Source of the DNA: an uncultured Faecalibacterium sp.
Lineage (GTDB): Bacteria; Bacillota; Clostridia; Oscillospirales; Ruminococcaceae
DNA: 26,193 nucleotides
Direction: 5' to 3'
NCBI GenBank assembly: GCA_934512105.1
Contig: CAKSWQ010000031.1
Location: 1 to 26,193 of the forward strand
Position 1 is the first letter of the stretch; each line of letters starts with the position of its first letter. Both the position numbers and the translations under genes were made by a program. Under the pieces are notes generated by a model. That model saw nothing but the letters and a program-made list of their open reading frames with translations. It ran no database searches and was not told where the DNA came from. This document shows positions 15,353 through 23,653 of the stretch, in pieces.

Positions 15353-16714
15353 TTACTGTACCGTTGCGGCGGCTTCCTGCTGCTTTTCCTTTTGCAGTTT
15401 ACGGAACACCACAAAATAGGCCGGGATCAGGAAGAAGCAGGCAAAGAACCATGCCACCGGGTTTGCGATGCAGGCGGCAAAGTAGCCCCACAGCGGCACG
15501 AACCAGAAGCCCACCATGGCGCGGGCGATCATCTCAGCCACACCGGCAAACATGGCAAGGCCGGAGTGTCCCAGCCCCTGAATGGTGTAGCGGTAGATGA
15601 TAAGCACCGCCAGCGGGATGTAGAACACGCTGTTCCAGAAGATGAAGTCCTGCGCATTGGCCATAATGGCGGTCTCGCCTGCGTCCAAGAACAGGCCGAT
15701 CAGGGGCTTATCCAGCACGCGCAGGATGAGGAAGGAGGCCACGCTGTACACGCAGCCGATGCCCAGGGCGGTGTTCACGCCGCGGTTCACACGGCCAAGG
15801 TCCTTCGCGCCCATATTCTGGCTGGTGTAGGTGGTCATGGCGGTGCCGATGCTCTCCAGCGGCACGCTGAGGAACTGCGCCGCCTTGCCGCCGGCGGTCT
15901 GCGCGGCCACGATATCGCTGCCCAGACCGTTCACCGCGCCCTGCAGCACCACGCTGCCAATGGCGGTAATGCTGCACTGCAAGCCCATGGGGAGGCCCAT
16001 GGCGCAAAGCTTTGCGCAGTGCGGTGCGCTGATGCGGCCTTCTTCCTTATTCCAGCGCAATTCCGGGTAGTGGCGCATGATATAAATAAGGCTGCCGATG
16101 CCCGCCACAGCCTGACTGAACACGGTGGCAAAGGCGGCTCCGAACACGCCCATGTTGAACACAATGATGCAGGCAAGGTCCAGACCGATGTTCAGCACGC
16201 TGGCCACCAGCAGGAAATACAGCGGGCGCTTGCTGTCGCCCAGTGCACGCATCAGGGCGCTGGTCACATTATAAAGCAGGGTGAAGGGGATGCCTGCAAA
16301 AATGGTGCGGATATACACATCCGCAAGGTCGATGATATCAGCCGGGGTGTTCGTCCACACCAGCACCAGACGGGTCATAGCTACCGTAACGATGGTAAGC
16401 ACCGTGGCAAAGGCGATGGACAGCCACACGGTATTGGCGGTGTAGCGGCGCATCTCGTGGTGGTCGCGGGCACCGAAGGTCCATGAGATGGGGATGGAAA
16501 AGCCGCAGGCAATGCCGTTGACAAAGCCCAGCACCAGATAGTTCAGGCCGCCCACGCTGCCTACCGCCGCCAGTGCCTCCACACCCACGAACCGACCCAC
16601 GATGATGGTATCGGCCAGATTGTAGAACTGCTGGAACAGGCTGCCCAGCATCAGCGGCACAGCAAAGGCAAGCAGCAGCTTCAGCGGGCTGCCCTGCGTC
16701 ATATCTTTGGTCAT
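15353..16714 (-). CDS. MATE family multidrug/metabolite efflux transporter
   Basis: The 453-residue membrane protein belongs to the MATE (DinF/NorM) family of cation-coupled exporters. It has about twelve hydrophobic segments and the typical opening G-S-P-x-K-L-L-L-x-F-A-V-P-L-M-L-G-S, then Q-Q-F-Y-N-L-A-D-T-I-I-V-G-R-F-V-G. The start at 16714 is set by GGAGG 9 nt upstream. An in-frame ATG 99 nt earlier is open all the way into the gene and lies at the predicted transcription start, so a longer leaderless product is conceivable. The substrate is unknown. The C-terminus ends in a short charged tail. Confidence 0.9.
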   Translation of the reverse strand: MTKDMTQGSPLKLLLAFAVPLMLGSLFQQFYNLADTIIVGRFVGVEALAAVGSVGGLNYLVLGFVNGIACGFSIPISWTFGARDHHEMRRYTANTVWLSIAFATVLTIVTVAMTRLVLVWTNTPADIIDLADVYIRTIFAGIPFTLLYNVTSALMRALGDSKRPLYFLLVASVLNIGLDLACIIVFNMGVFGAAFATVFSQAVAGIGSLIYIMRHYPELRWNKEEGRISAPHCAKLCAMGLPMGLQCSITAIGSVVLQGAVNGLGSDIVAAQTAGGKAAQFLSVPLESIGTAMTTYTSQNMGAKDLGRVNRGVNTALGIGCVYSVASFLILRVLDKPLIGLFLDAGETAIMANAQDFIFWNSVFYIPLAVLIIYRYTIQGLGHSGLAMFAGVAEMIARAMVGFWFVPLWGYFAACIANPVAWFFACFFLIPAYFVVFRKLQKEKQQEAAATVQ

Positions 16715-16767
16715 GGAAATATACCTCCTGCCCACACAAAAAGGATGGATGTTCGGATTTTTGCCGT

Positions 16768-16802
16768 GAAAAACGCCCTGCCGGAAAAGCGGCAGGACGT
16801 TG
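16768..16802 (-). terminator. Terminator-like hairpin in the MATE leader / after the ABC operon
   Basis: On the minus strand AACGTCCTGCCG pairs with CGGCAGGGCGTT (one mismatch), with T-rich sequence GTTTTTC after it. It is the only hairpin downstream of the ABC importer genes, so it may end that operon. Because a promoter lies between (16821-16849), the same hairpin is also transcribed as the MATE leader and could act as an attenuator. Confidence 0.7.
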
Positions 16803-16820
16803 TAAGGATTCATGAGTGGT

Positions 16821-16849
16821 ATTATAGCGGAGCAGCGCCGGTTTTACAA
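16821..16849 (-). promoter_or_regulatory. Promoter of the MATE gene, inside the ABC-MATE gap
   Basis: The minus strand reads TTGTAA, a 17-nt spacer and a perfect TATAAT. Seven nt after the -10 box is an ATG (16813) in frame with the transporter, so the predicted mRNA could begin at or next to a start codon. Confidence 0.75.
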
Positions 16850-16904
16850 GACTTGGTTTGCATCAACATTTCCATTTTTTTACCCAAAGAATTGGTGATT
16901 ATGC

Positions 16905-17687
16905 TCACTCCGCGTAGTGTGCCAGAAACTGCTTGGTGCGCTGTTCGCGCGGGTGGTCGATCAGCTGCTTTGCAGGGCCTTCCTCCACCACCACGCCGCC
17001 GTCCATGAACAGGATGCGGTCGGCCACATCCCGGGCAAAGTGCATCTCGTGGGTCACGATGATCATGGTGGTCTTGCGGTCGGCCAGCTCCCGCAGCACC
17101 CGCAGCACCTCGCCGGTCAGCTCCGGGTCAAGGGCGCTGGTGGGCTCGTCGAAGCAGAGGATGTCCGGGTGCAGCGCCAGCGCCCGGGCAATGGCTACCC
17201 GCTGCTGCTGCCCGCCGGAAAGCTGGTGCGGGTAGTGATCTGCCCGCTCCGAAAGCCCCATCTGTGCCAGCAGTTCCCGCGCCTGCTGCTCCAGCTGGGC
17301 GTGCACTGCCTTTTTGTTGGCGCGGTAGTCCGGGCGCTCCTTTGCCAGCAGCTCCCCTGCCAGCATCACGTTCTGCAAGGCGGTATACTGCGGGAAAAGG
17401 TTGAAGTTCTGGAACACCAGCCCGAAGTGCAGCCGCTTTTTGCGGATCTCGCTCTCCCGCTGGGTGGCGGGGTCGGCGGCGTCCCACATGGTCTCGCCGT
17501 TCACCCGGATGCAGCCGGTGTCCGGCCGCTCCAGAAAGTTCAGGCAGCGCAGCAGGGTGGTCTTGCCGGAGCCGGACGAGCCGATGATGGCCAGTGCCTC
17601 GCCCTGCTCCAAGGTAAGAGAAATGTCCTTTAAGACCTTTGTATCTCCGAAATTTTTGCCAATGCCGGAGGCTTCCAGTAATGCCAT
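16905..17687 (-). CDS. Polar amino-acid ABC transporter ATP-binding protein
   Basis: This is the cytoplasmic ATPase of a PAAT-type importer (GlnQ/HisP/ArtP group). The 260-residue product has Walker A G36-S-S-G-S-G-K-T-T44, the Q-loop Gln at 93, the signature L156-S-G-G-Q160, Walker B L-C-F-D-E-P at 177-182 with the D-loop S-A-L-D, and the switch His213. It is slightly longer than the usual 240-250 residues because of charged inserts near 70-85 and 115-130. It is the last gene of a three-gene unit, 16 nt after the permease. Confidence 0.95.
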   Translation of the reverse strand: MALLEASGIGKNFGDTKVLKDISLTLEQGEALAIIGSSGSGKTTLLRCLNFLERPDTGCIRVNGETMWDAADPATQRESEIRKKRLHFGLVFQNFNLFPQYTALQNVMLAGELLAKERPDYRANKKAVHAQLEQQARELLAQMGLSERADHYPHQLSGGQQQRVAIARALALHPDILCFDEPTSALDPELTGEVLRVLRELADRKTTMIIVTHEMHFARDVADRILFMDGGVVVEEGPAKQLIDHPREQRTKQFLAHYAE

Positions 17688-17703
17688 ATTCTTAAAAACC
17701 TCC

Positions 17704-18357
17704 TCAGCAGCGGAAATAATCCAGTTTCTTTTCAGCCCAGTTGAACAGCAGGGTCAGCGCGCCTACGAACACAAGGAAGAACAGCGCCGTAGAGAACAGC
17801 GGCCAGATCAGGCCCTTTGCGCTGTACTCCTTGGCCATCATGATGATCTCCTTGTTGGCGATGGTGTTTGCCAGCGAGGTGTCCTTGACAAGGGTGATGA
17901 TCTCGTTGCCCATGGGCGGCAGGATGCGCTTGACCACCTGCAAAAGGGTGACCTTGAAAAAGATCTGGGTGCGGGTCATGCCCAGCACCTGCCCGGCCTC
18001 GGTCTGCCCCTTGGGCACCGCCTCGATGCCGCCGCGGTAGATCTCCGAAAAATAGCAGGCGTAGTTGATGGCAAAGGCCACCACCGCCGCCACCATGCGC
18101 CCGCCGGAGCCGGAGGGCCACGGGTTATTCATGCCCAGCAGGCCCGGGCCAAGATAAATGACGATGATCTGCAGCATCAGCGGCGTACCACGGATGACCC
18201 AGACAAAGGTCTTTACCGCACCGGACAGCAGCCTGCACCGGCTCATGGAGCCAAAGGCCACCACCAGCCCCAGCGGCAGCGCAAACAGCAGCGTAAGGGC
18301 AAACAGCTCACAGTTGAGCAGGAACGCGCCGGAAAGGCGCCCAAGGATCACAGACAC
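17704..18357 (-). CDS. Polar amino-acid ABC transporter permease
   Basis: The 217-residue inner-membrane subunit has about five hydrophobic segments. It carries the permease EAA-type coupling motif around G-I-E-A-V-P-K-G-Q-T-E-A-G-Q-V-L-G-M, and the R-G-T-P-L-M-L-Q segment typical of histidine/glutamine importers. Only one permease gene is present, so a homodimer is expected. I used the GTG at 18357 as start; no strong ribosome site is seen there, and a GTG two codons later is an alternative. The substrate-binding gene ends 38 nt upstream. Confidence 0.92.
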   Translation of the reverse strand: MSVILGRLSGAFLLNCELFALTLLFALPLGLVVAFGSMSRCRLLSGAVKTFVWVIRGTPLMLQIIVIYLGPGLLGMNNPWPSGSGGRMVAAVVAFAINYACYFSEIYRGGIEAVPKGQTEAGQVLGMTRTQIFFKVTLLQVVKRILPPMGNEIITLVKDTSLANTIANKEIIMMAKEYSAKGLIWPLFSTALFFLVFVGALTLLFNWAEKKLDYFRC

Positions 18358-18395
18358 AAAAACACACCCATCTATCGTTTTGTTTTACGCCCAGC

Positions 18396-19238
18396 TCAGT
18401 CGGCCAGCGTCAGCTCGTACTTTTCCGCCAGCGCCTGCATGGTGCCGTCCGCCTTCAGCTCGTCAAAGGCGGCGTCCACTGCGGCAGCGGCATCGCTGCC
18501 CTTGCGGAAGGCCACACCGTACTCCTCGGCGTTCAGCTCGTCCACGATCGCAAGGTTTGCGTAATCGGTGCCCTCACCGATCATGGCGTTGGCCAGCGTC
18601 AGGTCCAGCACAGCGGCATCTGCCGTACCGGCAGCCACTTCCATCAGGCAGTCGGTCTGCACGCTCTTGGAAACGTAGTCTGCCTTGGCAAGGTTCTCGT
18701 CCCCCTGAATGGCGGCTTCACCGGCAGAACCGGCCTCGGCCACCACGGTCTTATCGGCAAGGTCAGCGGTGGAGGCGTAGGCAGTGCCCTCCTTGACCAC
18801 CACGACCTGTGCATTCTTGGCGTAGGCCTTGGTGGTGGCGGTGTTAGCCATGATATCCTCGGTCAGGGTCATGCCGTTCCAGATGCAGTCGATGCTCTTG
18901 GCGTCCAGCTCCACCACCTTGGTGTCCCAGTTGATCTCCACGAACTCCGGCTCTATACCCAGCTTTGCGCACACAGCGGTGGCAAGCTCGGTATCAAAGC
19001 CGGTAAAGTTGCCGTCGGCATCGGTGTAGTTCATGGGCTCGTACACAGTGTAGCCGATGACCATCTTACCCTTGCCCTTGATGTAGTCCAGATCGCTGCC
19101 CGCTGCGGCAGAAGCCGAACCGGCTGCACTGCCGGAAGCAGATGCCGCCGCAGAGGTGGATGCACTGCCGCCGCAGGCTGCAAGGCTCAGTGCCAGAGCA
19201 CCGGCCAGAAATGCACTTGCAATACGCTTGAGTTTCAT
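18396..19238 (-). CDS. Amino-acid ABC transporter substrate-binding lipoprotein
   Basis: The 280-residue lipoprotein has a short charged N-terminus, a hydrophobic core and lipobox L-A-A-C22, then an Ala/Ser/Gly linker (about 23-48) that tethers the domain outside the membrane. The rest is a family 3 periplasmic-type binding fold: G-Y-T-V-Y-E-P-M-N-Y, G-F-D-T-E-L-A-T-A-V at about 79-89, and W-N-G-M-T-L-T-E-D. Such proteins bind polar amino acids or cystine; the ligand is not certain here. A GGGAGG ribosome site lies 8 nt upstream. It heads the importer operon. Confidence 0.93.
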   Translation of the reverse strand: MKLKRIASAFLAGALALSLAACGGSASTSAAASASGSAAGSASAAAGSDLDYIKGKGKMVIGYTVYEPMNYTDADGNFTGFDTELATAVCAKLGIEPEFVEINWDTKVVELDAKSIDCIWNGMTLTEDIMANTATTKAYAKNAQVVVVKEGTAYASTADLADKTVVAEAGSAGEAAIQGDENLAKADYVSKSVQTDCLMEVAAGTADAAVLDLTLANAMIGEGTDYANLAIVDELNAEEYGVAFRKGSDAAAAVDAAFDELKADGTMQALAEKYELTLAD

Positions 19239-19294
19239 ATCTTTTTCCTCCCATAGGGGACGTTCTGCGTCCCGCTTCCCTCTTGATTTACCAT

Positions 19295-19316
19295 TTTACC
19301 ATGCTAAAGCGGTAAA
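19295..19316. promoter_or_regulatory. Dyad upstream of the ABC importer operon
   Basis: TTTACC and GGTAAA arms flank a 10-nt centre that itself contains GCT/AGC symmetry. It lies about 57 nt before the lipoprotein ATG, next to a TAAAAT that could be the -10 box. It may be an operator, but no regulator is assigned. The rest of the gap to 19429 shows nothing else. Confidence 0.35.
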
Positions 19317-19428
19317 CTGTGGTTATAGAATAGCGCGTTTGCCGCCGTTTTGCAAGAGGTAAGCCCATTTTTTCGCACTTTGCCTGTCAAATGCTCCATT
19401 TTGATCTTCTTCCCACAGCATCTTTCAC

Positions 19429-19474
19429 AAAAAAGAACTGCTGTTCCGGTCAAGTTCCCGAAACAGCAGTTCTT
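19429..19474 (-). terminator. Terminator of the secreted-protein pair
   Basis: A 13-bp stem AAGAACTGCTGTT/AACAGCAGTTCTT (19433-19445 with 19462-19474) is followed on the minus strand by TTTTTTTG. It starts 30 nt after the stop of the second paralogue. Confidence 0.92.
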
Positions 19475-19503
19475 GCACAAATTTATGGGTCAGTTTTTAT
19501 TTT

Positions 19504-20151
19504 TCAAACTCCAAGGAATACAAAGTTGCCCGGCAGTGCAAAGAAGCCACTTGAGCCGCAATCCACTATTTGATACATTTTTCCTTTTTGGATGGTAATG
19601 CCTTTGTCCTCCTCGCTAACATCGCTAACAAACTTTATTCTGCCCTCGTCTACTGCAATATCCATCTTATTGCTTTCAAGTTCCGCTGCGCTAAAATAAC
19701 GATCTGCTTCCAAGGCCCCGATATACGCATGTTCTCCTTCGTAGGATACCGTTCCGTCATAAGCCTGTGTATCCTTATGAACAGCTGTAACTGTTGTGCC
19801 TGCGGGAACGCTCCATATCACATTTCCATCCTCTTTCCGCTCAATTGCTTTCAGCGGTTTGGAAAGCGTATAGATTTCCGTCCGTTCCCAAGTGAATATA
19901 CTTCCAGAATATTCATCAGTTGATCTATAAAAAGACTTCAGTGTAATGGTCTTTCCGCCGATCTGATAGGTCACGTTTTGTTCTTCGGTCGCCTCGCCAT
20001 CATAATAGGTAGCTGTGGTGGTATAGCTCTCCGTCTTATCGGCCGTCTGGTCTGCTGCGCTTGCCTGCGGTGCTGCCAGAGCCGCCAGCATAGCACCCAG
20101 CATCACAAAGGCCGCAAAGCGCTTGGAACATAATTTTTGCATTCTTGTCAT
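19504..20151 (-). CDS. Secreted protein of unknown function, paralogue 2
   Basis: The 215-residue protein begins with a signal peptide: a basic start and hydrophobic core ending A-P-Q-A-S-A at about 27-32. It has no membrane anchor or sorting motif. The mature part is rich in Thr, Tyr and Glu with beta-strand character. It is a clear paralogue of the gene upstream: both share the signal peptide with S-K-R-F-A-A, a Y-x-L-S-K-P-L block, V-P-A-G-T-x-V-T, and a C-terminal Q-K-x-x-M-Y-Q then G-x-F-V-F-x-G-V ending. I do not recognise a named domain. AGGAGG lies 8 nt before the chosen ATG, 33 nt after the first paralogue. Confidence 0.8.
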   Translation of the reverse strand: MTRMQKLCSKRFAAFVMLGAMLAALAAPQASAADQTADKTESYTTTATYYDGEATEEQNVTYQIGGKTITLKSFYRSTDEYSGSIFTWERTEIYTLSKPLKAIERKEDGNVIWSVPAGTTVTAVHKDTQAYDGTVSYEGEHAYIGALEADRYFSAAELESNKMDIAVDEGRIKFVSDVSEEDKGITIQKGKMYQIVDCGSSGFFALPGNFVFLGV

Positions 20152-20184
20152 TTTATTTTCCTCCTGTTGGGATTTTTATTGGTT

Positions 20185-20823
20185 TCAGACCCCGCGGAAC
20201 ACGAAGCCGCCCTGTACTTCTTTTGTCTCCTCTCCCTCGCTGATAAGCTGATACATGGTATTTTTTTGAACCGTCAGGCTCTCGCCATAATCCGAACTCA
20301 AAACTTCCGACGTCCGATGCCAGTTGTACTCTTCCGTTTCGTCCACTGTGATCACGCGTTTTACCGTAAGCCATTCCAGGTCACTGACAGACCATCCATT
20401 TTCATCCTTGGTTCCATCCGCATAATAAACGCTGTTCTGATAATTACCGGTATATGTCACGACCGTGCCGGCCGGAACATCCAGGACCGTGTTCCAGTCG
20501 CCTTTCCGCCTGGCTTCCGTCAGCGGCTTGGAGAGCTTATAGGTACCGGTCACTTCATAAACGTGCCGATCCTGATTGGTAAACAGTGTTGTCTCCGTCC
20601 GGTGCACGGTAACAGTTGTTCCGCCCTCCTGATAAGATACGGTCTCTTCCACTGTATAACCCCATGTGCTGTCGGCATCTTCTGTGGTTTCCACCCGGGT
20701 AATGGTATAGTTCTCCTTATTACCCGCTGCGCTTGCCTGCGGTGCCGCCAAGGCAAACAGCATCGACCCCAGCACCACAAGAGCCGCAAAGCGCTTGGAA
20801 GCCGCTCTTTTCATCATTTTCAT
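20185..20823 (-). CDS. Secreted protein of unknown function, paralogue 1
   Basis: The 212-residue product has a signal peptide (M-K-M-M-K-R start, A-P-Q-A-S-A-A end) and a mature part full of Thr, Val, Tyr and Glu that looks like tandem beta-strands. It shares several blocks with the next gene, including S-K-P-L, V-P-A-G-T-x-V-T, Q-K-x-x-M-Y-Q and the terminal F-V-F-R-G-V. No catalytic motif, lipobox or wall-sorting signal is visible. The start at 20823 has GGAGGA 8 nt upstream; the frame is open further back but without a site. Its promoter is at 20870-20898. Function is unknown. Confidence 0.8.
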   Translation of the reverse strand: MKMMKRAASKRFAALVVLGSMLFALAAPQASAAGNKENYTITRVETTEDADSTWGYTVEETVSYQEGGTTVTVHRTETTLFTNQDRHVYEVTGTYKLSKPLTEARRKGDWNTVLDVPAGTVVTYTGNYQNSVYYADGTKDENGWSVSDLEWLTVKRVITVDETEEYNWHRTSEVLSSDYGESLTVQKNTMYQLISEGEETKEVQGGFVFRGV

Positions 20824-20869
20824 TCTGATCTCCTCCTGTTTTAAAAAATATAGGGCGTACCCTGATTTG

Positions 20870-20898
20870 AGTATAGACCCGCTCCCCAGAGACGTCAA
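20870..20898 (-). promoter_or_regulatory. Promoter of the secreted-protein pair
   Basis: The minus strand reads TTGACG, a 17-nt spacer and TATACT. Transcription would start about 40 nt before the first ATG. The promoter sits just after the terminator of the upstream lipoprotein gene. Confidence 0.8.
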
Positions 20899-20926
20899 GA
20901 ACCGTTCTTATTTTTGTGGTTACGCC

Positions 20927-20958
20927 CAAAAAAAGACCGATTTCCTTGTGAAATCGGC
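20927..20958 (-). terminator. Terminator of the cls-lipoprotein unit
   Basis: The stem CCGATTTC/GAAATCGG (20937-20944 with 20950-20957) is followed on the minus strand by TCTTTTTTTGGG. It begins 10 nt past the lipoprotein stop. Confidence 0.9.
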
Positions 20959-20967
20959 CAGACACAT

Positions 20968-21996
20968 TTATTGTTCTTTCATCGCCTTCAGCACCGCCTT
21001 TTGCAGGTCGGTGACTGAGATGGTGCACAGCGCCTTCAGGTCGGCGTCCGTTCCGTCTGCGGAGAGTTTGCCGATCTCCACGGCATTTTTGCCCTTCAGG
21101 TAGCCACACCAGCCTGCGCTGTGCTCGTACCACTCCTTGCCTAGGGCGCTTGCACTGCGCATCCCGTAGCGGTCGCCCAGCTCATTTTTGGTATACACCG
21201 GCTCACGCGGGGCTGACACGGTGCCGTCCGCACTGACCGTCAGTTCCGGCTCGGTCATATCGCCGATGGCGCTGGTCACCCGGGCGTTCTCGTCCACGGT
21301 CACTGCTGCCAGCGTGATCTTAGCCTGCACCTGTGCGTCCTTGTCGTCTGTGCCCGCAAGCCCCTGCGGCATTTCTTCCACTTCTACGCCCAGTTTGACC
21401 GTATCGCCCCGGGCAGCGCCCAGCACCTGCGCATTCTCGCAGGCGCGGACAACGGCGTCCCGGTAACGGTCCACCGCGATGGTGCAGCCGGACAAAAGGT
21501 CTGCATCGGTGGGCTTGCCGTCCGCATCCGTTTTCAGCTTTTTCACTTCCTCCGGGGTCTTGCCCTCAAGCCAAGCGCCAAAAGCATCGGCCTGCTCTGC
21601 CCAGCCTTTTTTCAGGCCGGACACCTCTGCCAGCGGGTAGTCTTTTCCCTTCTGGCGCTTGGTGCGGGTGTCGGTGGGGGTGGTCACCTTACCGGTGCCG
21701 TCCGCACTGACCGAAAGCTCCAGCTCGTCCAGCGTCACCTCTGCCAACTTGCCGTCTGCATCCAGCAGCACGGCAGCCGCCGCCATGCGGATATTCCCCG
21801 CACGGTCTGTACCGGTCGCTTCGGTCAGAACGCCCAGCCCGGTGCGCCACGCTGCGCTTTGCGCCGCGCTGCTGCCCGCAGAGGTGCTGCCGCTCATAGG
21901 ACCGGAACTGCTGCCGGAGCTTCCCCCGCCGCAGCCGGTCAACGCCAGTGCTGCCGCCAGCGTGCAGCACAAAAACCAACGCGATGTCTGTTTCAT
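20968..21996 (-). CDS. Lipoprotein with internal duplication, unknown function
   Basis: The 342-residue protein has a lipoprotein signal (M-K-Q-T-S start, L-A-L-T-G-C22) and a Ser/Gly linker to about residue 48. The mature part is two related halves, about 72-189 and 227-338. Each has a beta-rich D-x-D/E-x-x-x-V-T start, an S-V/T-x-A-D-G-T segment, an alpha part with W-x-x-x-A/S-x-x-x-x-x-Y/W-L-x-G-K, then D-A-D-L-x-x-x-C-T-I and a helix. Similar two-repeat lipoproteins occur in other Clostridia without an assigned role. The start at 21996 gives a perfect signal peptide although AGGGAG is 13 nt away. It follows cls by 92 nt and is likely cotranscribed with it. Confidence 0.75.
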   Translation of the reverse strand: MKQTSRWFLCCTLAAALALTGCGGGSSGSSSGPMSGSTSAGSSAAQSAAWRTGLGVLTEATGTDRAGNIRMAAAAVLLDADGKLAEVTLDELELSVSADGTGKVTTPTDTRTKRQKGKDYPLAEVSGLKKGWAEQADAFGAWLEGKTPEEVKKLKTDADGKPTDADLLSGCTIAVDRYRDAVVRACENAQVLGAARGDTVKLGVEVEEMPQGLAGTDDKDAQVQAKITLAAVTVDENARVTSAIGDMTEPELTVSADGTVSAPREPVYTKNELGDRYGMRSASALGKEWYEHSAGWCGYLKGKNAVEIGKLSADGTDADLKALCTISVTDLQKAVLKAMKEQ

Positions 21997-22088
21997 ATCG
22001 TCACATACGCTCCCTTTCCGTGCCTGCATTCCAGACGCAGGCTTTGGAGCCAGTATGCCCCGCCGCGCGGGATTTTATGAGCAGACGC

Positions 22089-23630
22089 TCACATCAGGGG
22101 GCTGAGCAGCCGCAGCACGCTGTCCAGCACCGTACCGGCCAGACCGGTGCGGCAGTCGGCGCACTGCACCTCCCGGCACTGGGGCAGGGTGCGGCGCACA
22201 TCGTCCCGCAAAGCCAGCACCTGACTGTTTTGCAGCAGCAGCACCCCGCACTCGAAGTGCAGAAACATACTGCGGTAATCCATATTGATGCTGCCCACCA
22301 CCGCCGCACGGTCATCGCTGACGCAGCACTTGGCGTGGAGGAAGCCCGGGGTGTACTCGTAGATGCGCACCCCCGCCCGCAGCAGGGGCAGATAGTACGA
22401 GCGGCTCAGCCGGAACACCAGCTTTTTGTCCGGGATGCCCGGCAGCACCAGCCGCACATCCACCCCGCGCTTGGCGGCGTTGCGCAGCGCGTCCAGCATC
22501 TCCTCGCCGATGGCGAGATAGGGCGTATAAAAATAGACGTACTGCTGTGATTGCGCCAGAATATCCAGATAGACCGTTTCCGCCACCGGCTCCTCGTCCA
22601 GCGGGCTGTCCGCGTAGGGCTGCACTACCCCATCGCTGGCAGGCAGCACCGCAAGCTGCGGCCGGAAAGCGCTGTAATCCTGCTCAAAGGGACGGAATGC
22701 GTTCCAGAAGTCCAGAAACATCACGGTAAAGTTCCACACCGCAGCGCCCTCGATGCGCAGGCCTGCATCCTTCCAGTAGCCAAAGCGGGTGATGGCGTTG
22801 ATGTATTCGTCTGCCAGATTGATGCCGCCGGTGTAGGCAACCTTGCCATCTATCACCACGATCTTGCGGTGGTCGCGGTGGTTCATCACCAGCGAGAGCA
22901 GCGGCACCACCGGGTTGAAGGGGATGCAGCGGATATGCGCCCGCTCCATGCGCACCACAAAGTCCTTGGGCAGACCCAGCAGACTGCCGAAGTCGTCGTA
23001 GATCAGCCGTACATCCACCCCCTGTGCCGCCTTGCGCCGCAGAATGTCCTCCACGCCCTGCCACATCCTGCCCTGACTGACGATGAAAAACTCCAGAAAG
23101 ATGCTCTTTTCCGCCTTTTCAAGGTCGGCCAGCAATGCCGGATACATGGCTTCGCCGCAGGAGAAATACCGGGCGGTGGTGTTCTGCCATGCGGGATAGC
23201 AGCCGTATTGGGTCAGGTAGCGGCTCACGCCCCGGTTTTCGTCGCACAGCCCGGCGGTCTGCCCGGGCTGCTGGGCGCGGTCTGCCCGGTGTGCCTGCTC
23301 CACCGCCTGCATTTTGCTGCGCAGACGGCGGGAAGGGCGCTTGTTGCCAAAGGCCAGATACAGCGCCCCGCCTAGCAGTGGCAGCAGCCCGATGAGGGCG
23401 ATCCAGCCCACCTTATAGGCGCTGTTTTCGTCCTTGCGCACCAGATACAGAATGATCAGCAGGCTCAGCCCATTGAGCACCCCGGTGACCCACACCCGCG
23501 CCGTGCCGGTGGTGAGGGCGAAAAACACCCACGCCAGCCATGCGATCTGCAGCACCACCAGCACCACCGTGACCGTGATGCGGTTGAGGATGCGGTTAAA
23601 AAACTTGACGATCGGCAGCCGGAACAGCAT
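22089..23630 (-). CDS. cls: Cardiolipin synthase (phospholipase D family)
   Basis: Cls condenses two phosphatidylglycerols (or PG with another donor) to make cardiolipin at the membrane. The 513-residue product has two N-terminal membrane segments (about 20-41 and 47-63) and a third near 74-94. Two HKD active sites follow: H254-x-K256-x4-D261 with G-G-I-N-L-A-D-E-Y behind it, and H432-x-K434-x4-D439 followed by G-S-I-N-M-D-Y-R-S. The start at 23630 is favoured by AAGGGGAG 5 nt upstream. An ATG 5 nt before it is in another frame. A long palindrome and a promoter with a dyad lie directly upstream, so expression may be controlled at the leader. Confidence 0.93.
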   Translation of the reverse strand: MLFRLPIVKFFNRILNRITVTVVLVVLQIAWLAWVFFALTTGTARVWVTGVLNGLSLLIILYLVRKDENSAYKVGWIALIGLLPLLGGALYLAFGNKRPSRRLRSKMQAVEQAHRADRAQQPGQTAGLCDENRGVSRYLTQYGCYPAWQNTTARYFSCGEAMYPALLADLEKAEKSIFLEFFIVSQGRMWQGVEDILRRKAAQGVDVRLIYDDFGSLLGLPKDFVVRMERAHIRCIPFNPVVPLLSLVMNHRDHRKIVVIDGKVAYTGGINLADEYINAITRFGYWKDAGLRIEGAAVWNFTVMFLDFWNAFRPFEQDYSAFRPQLAVLPASDGVVQPYADSPLDEEPVAETVYLDILAQSQQYVYFYTPYLAIGEEMLDALRNAAKRGVDVRLVLPGIPDKKLVFRLSRSYYLPLLRAGVRIYEYTPGFLHAKCCVSDDRAAVVGSINMDYRSMFLHFECGVLLLQNSQVLALRDDVRRTLPQCREVQCADCRTGLAGTVLDSVLRLLSPLM

Positions 23631-23653
23631 ACCATCTCCCCTTCCCGTGTTAA

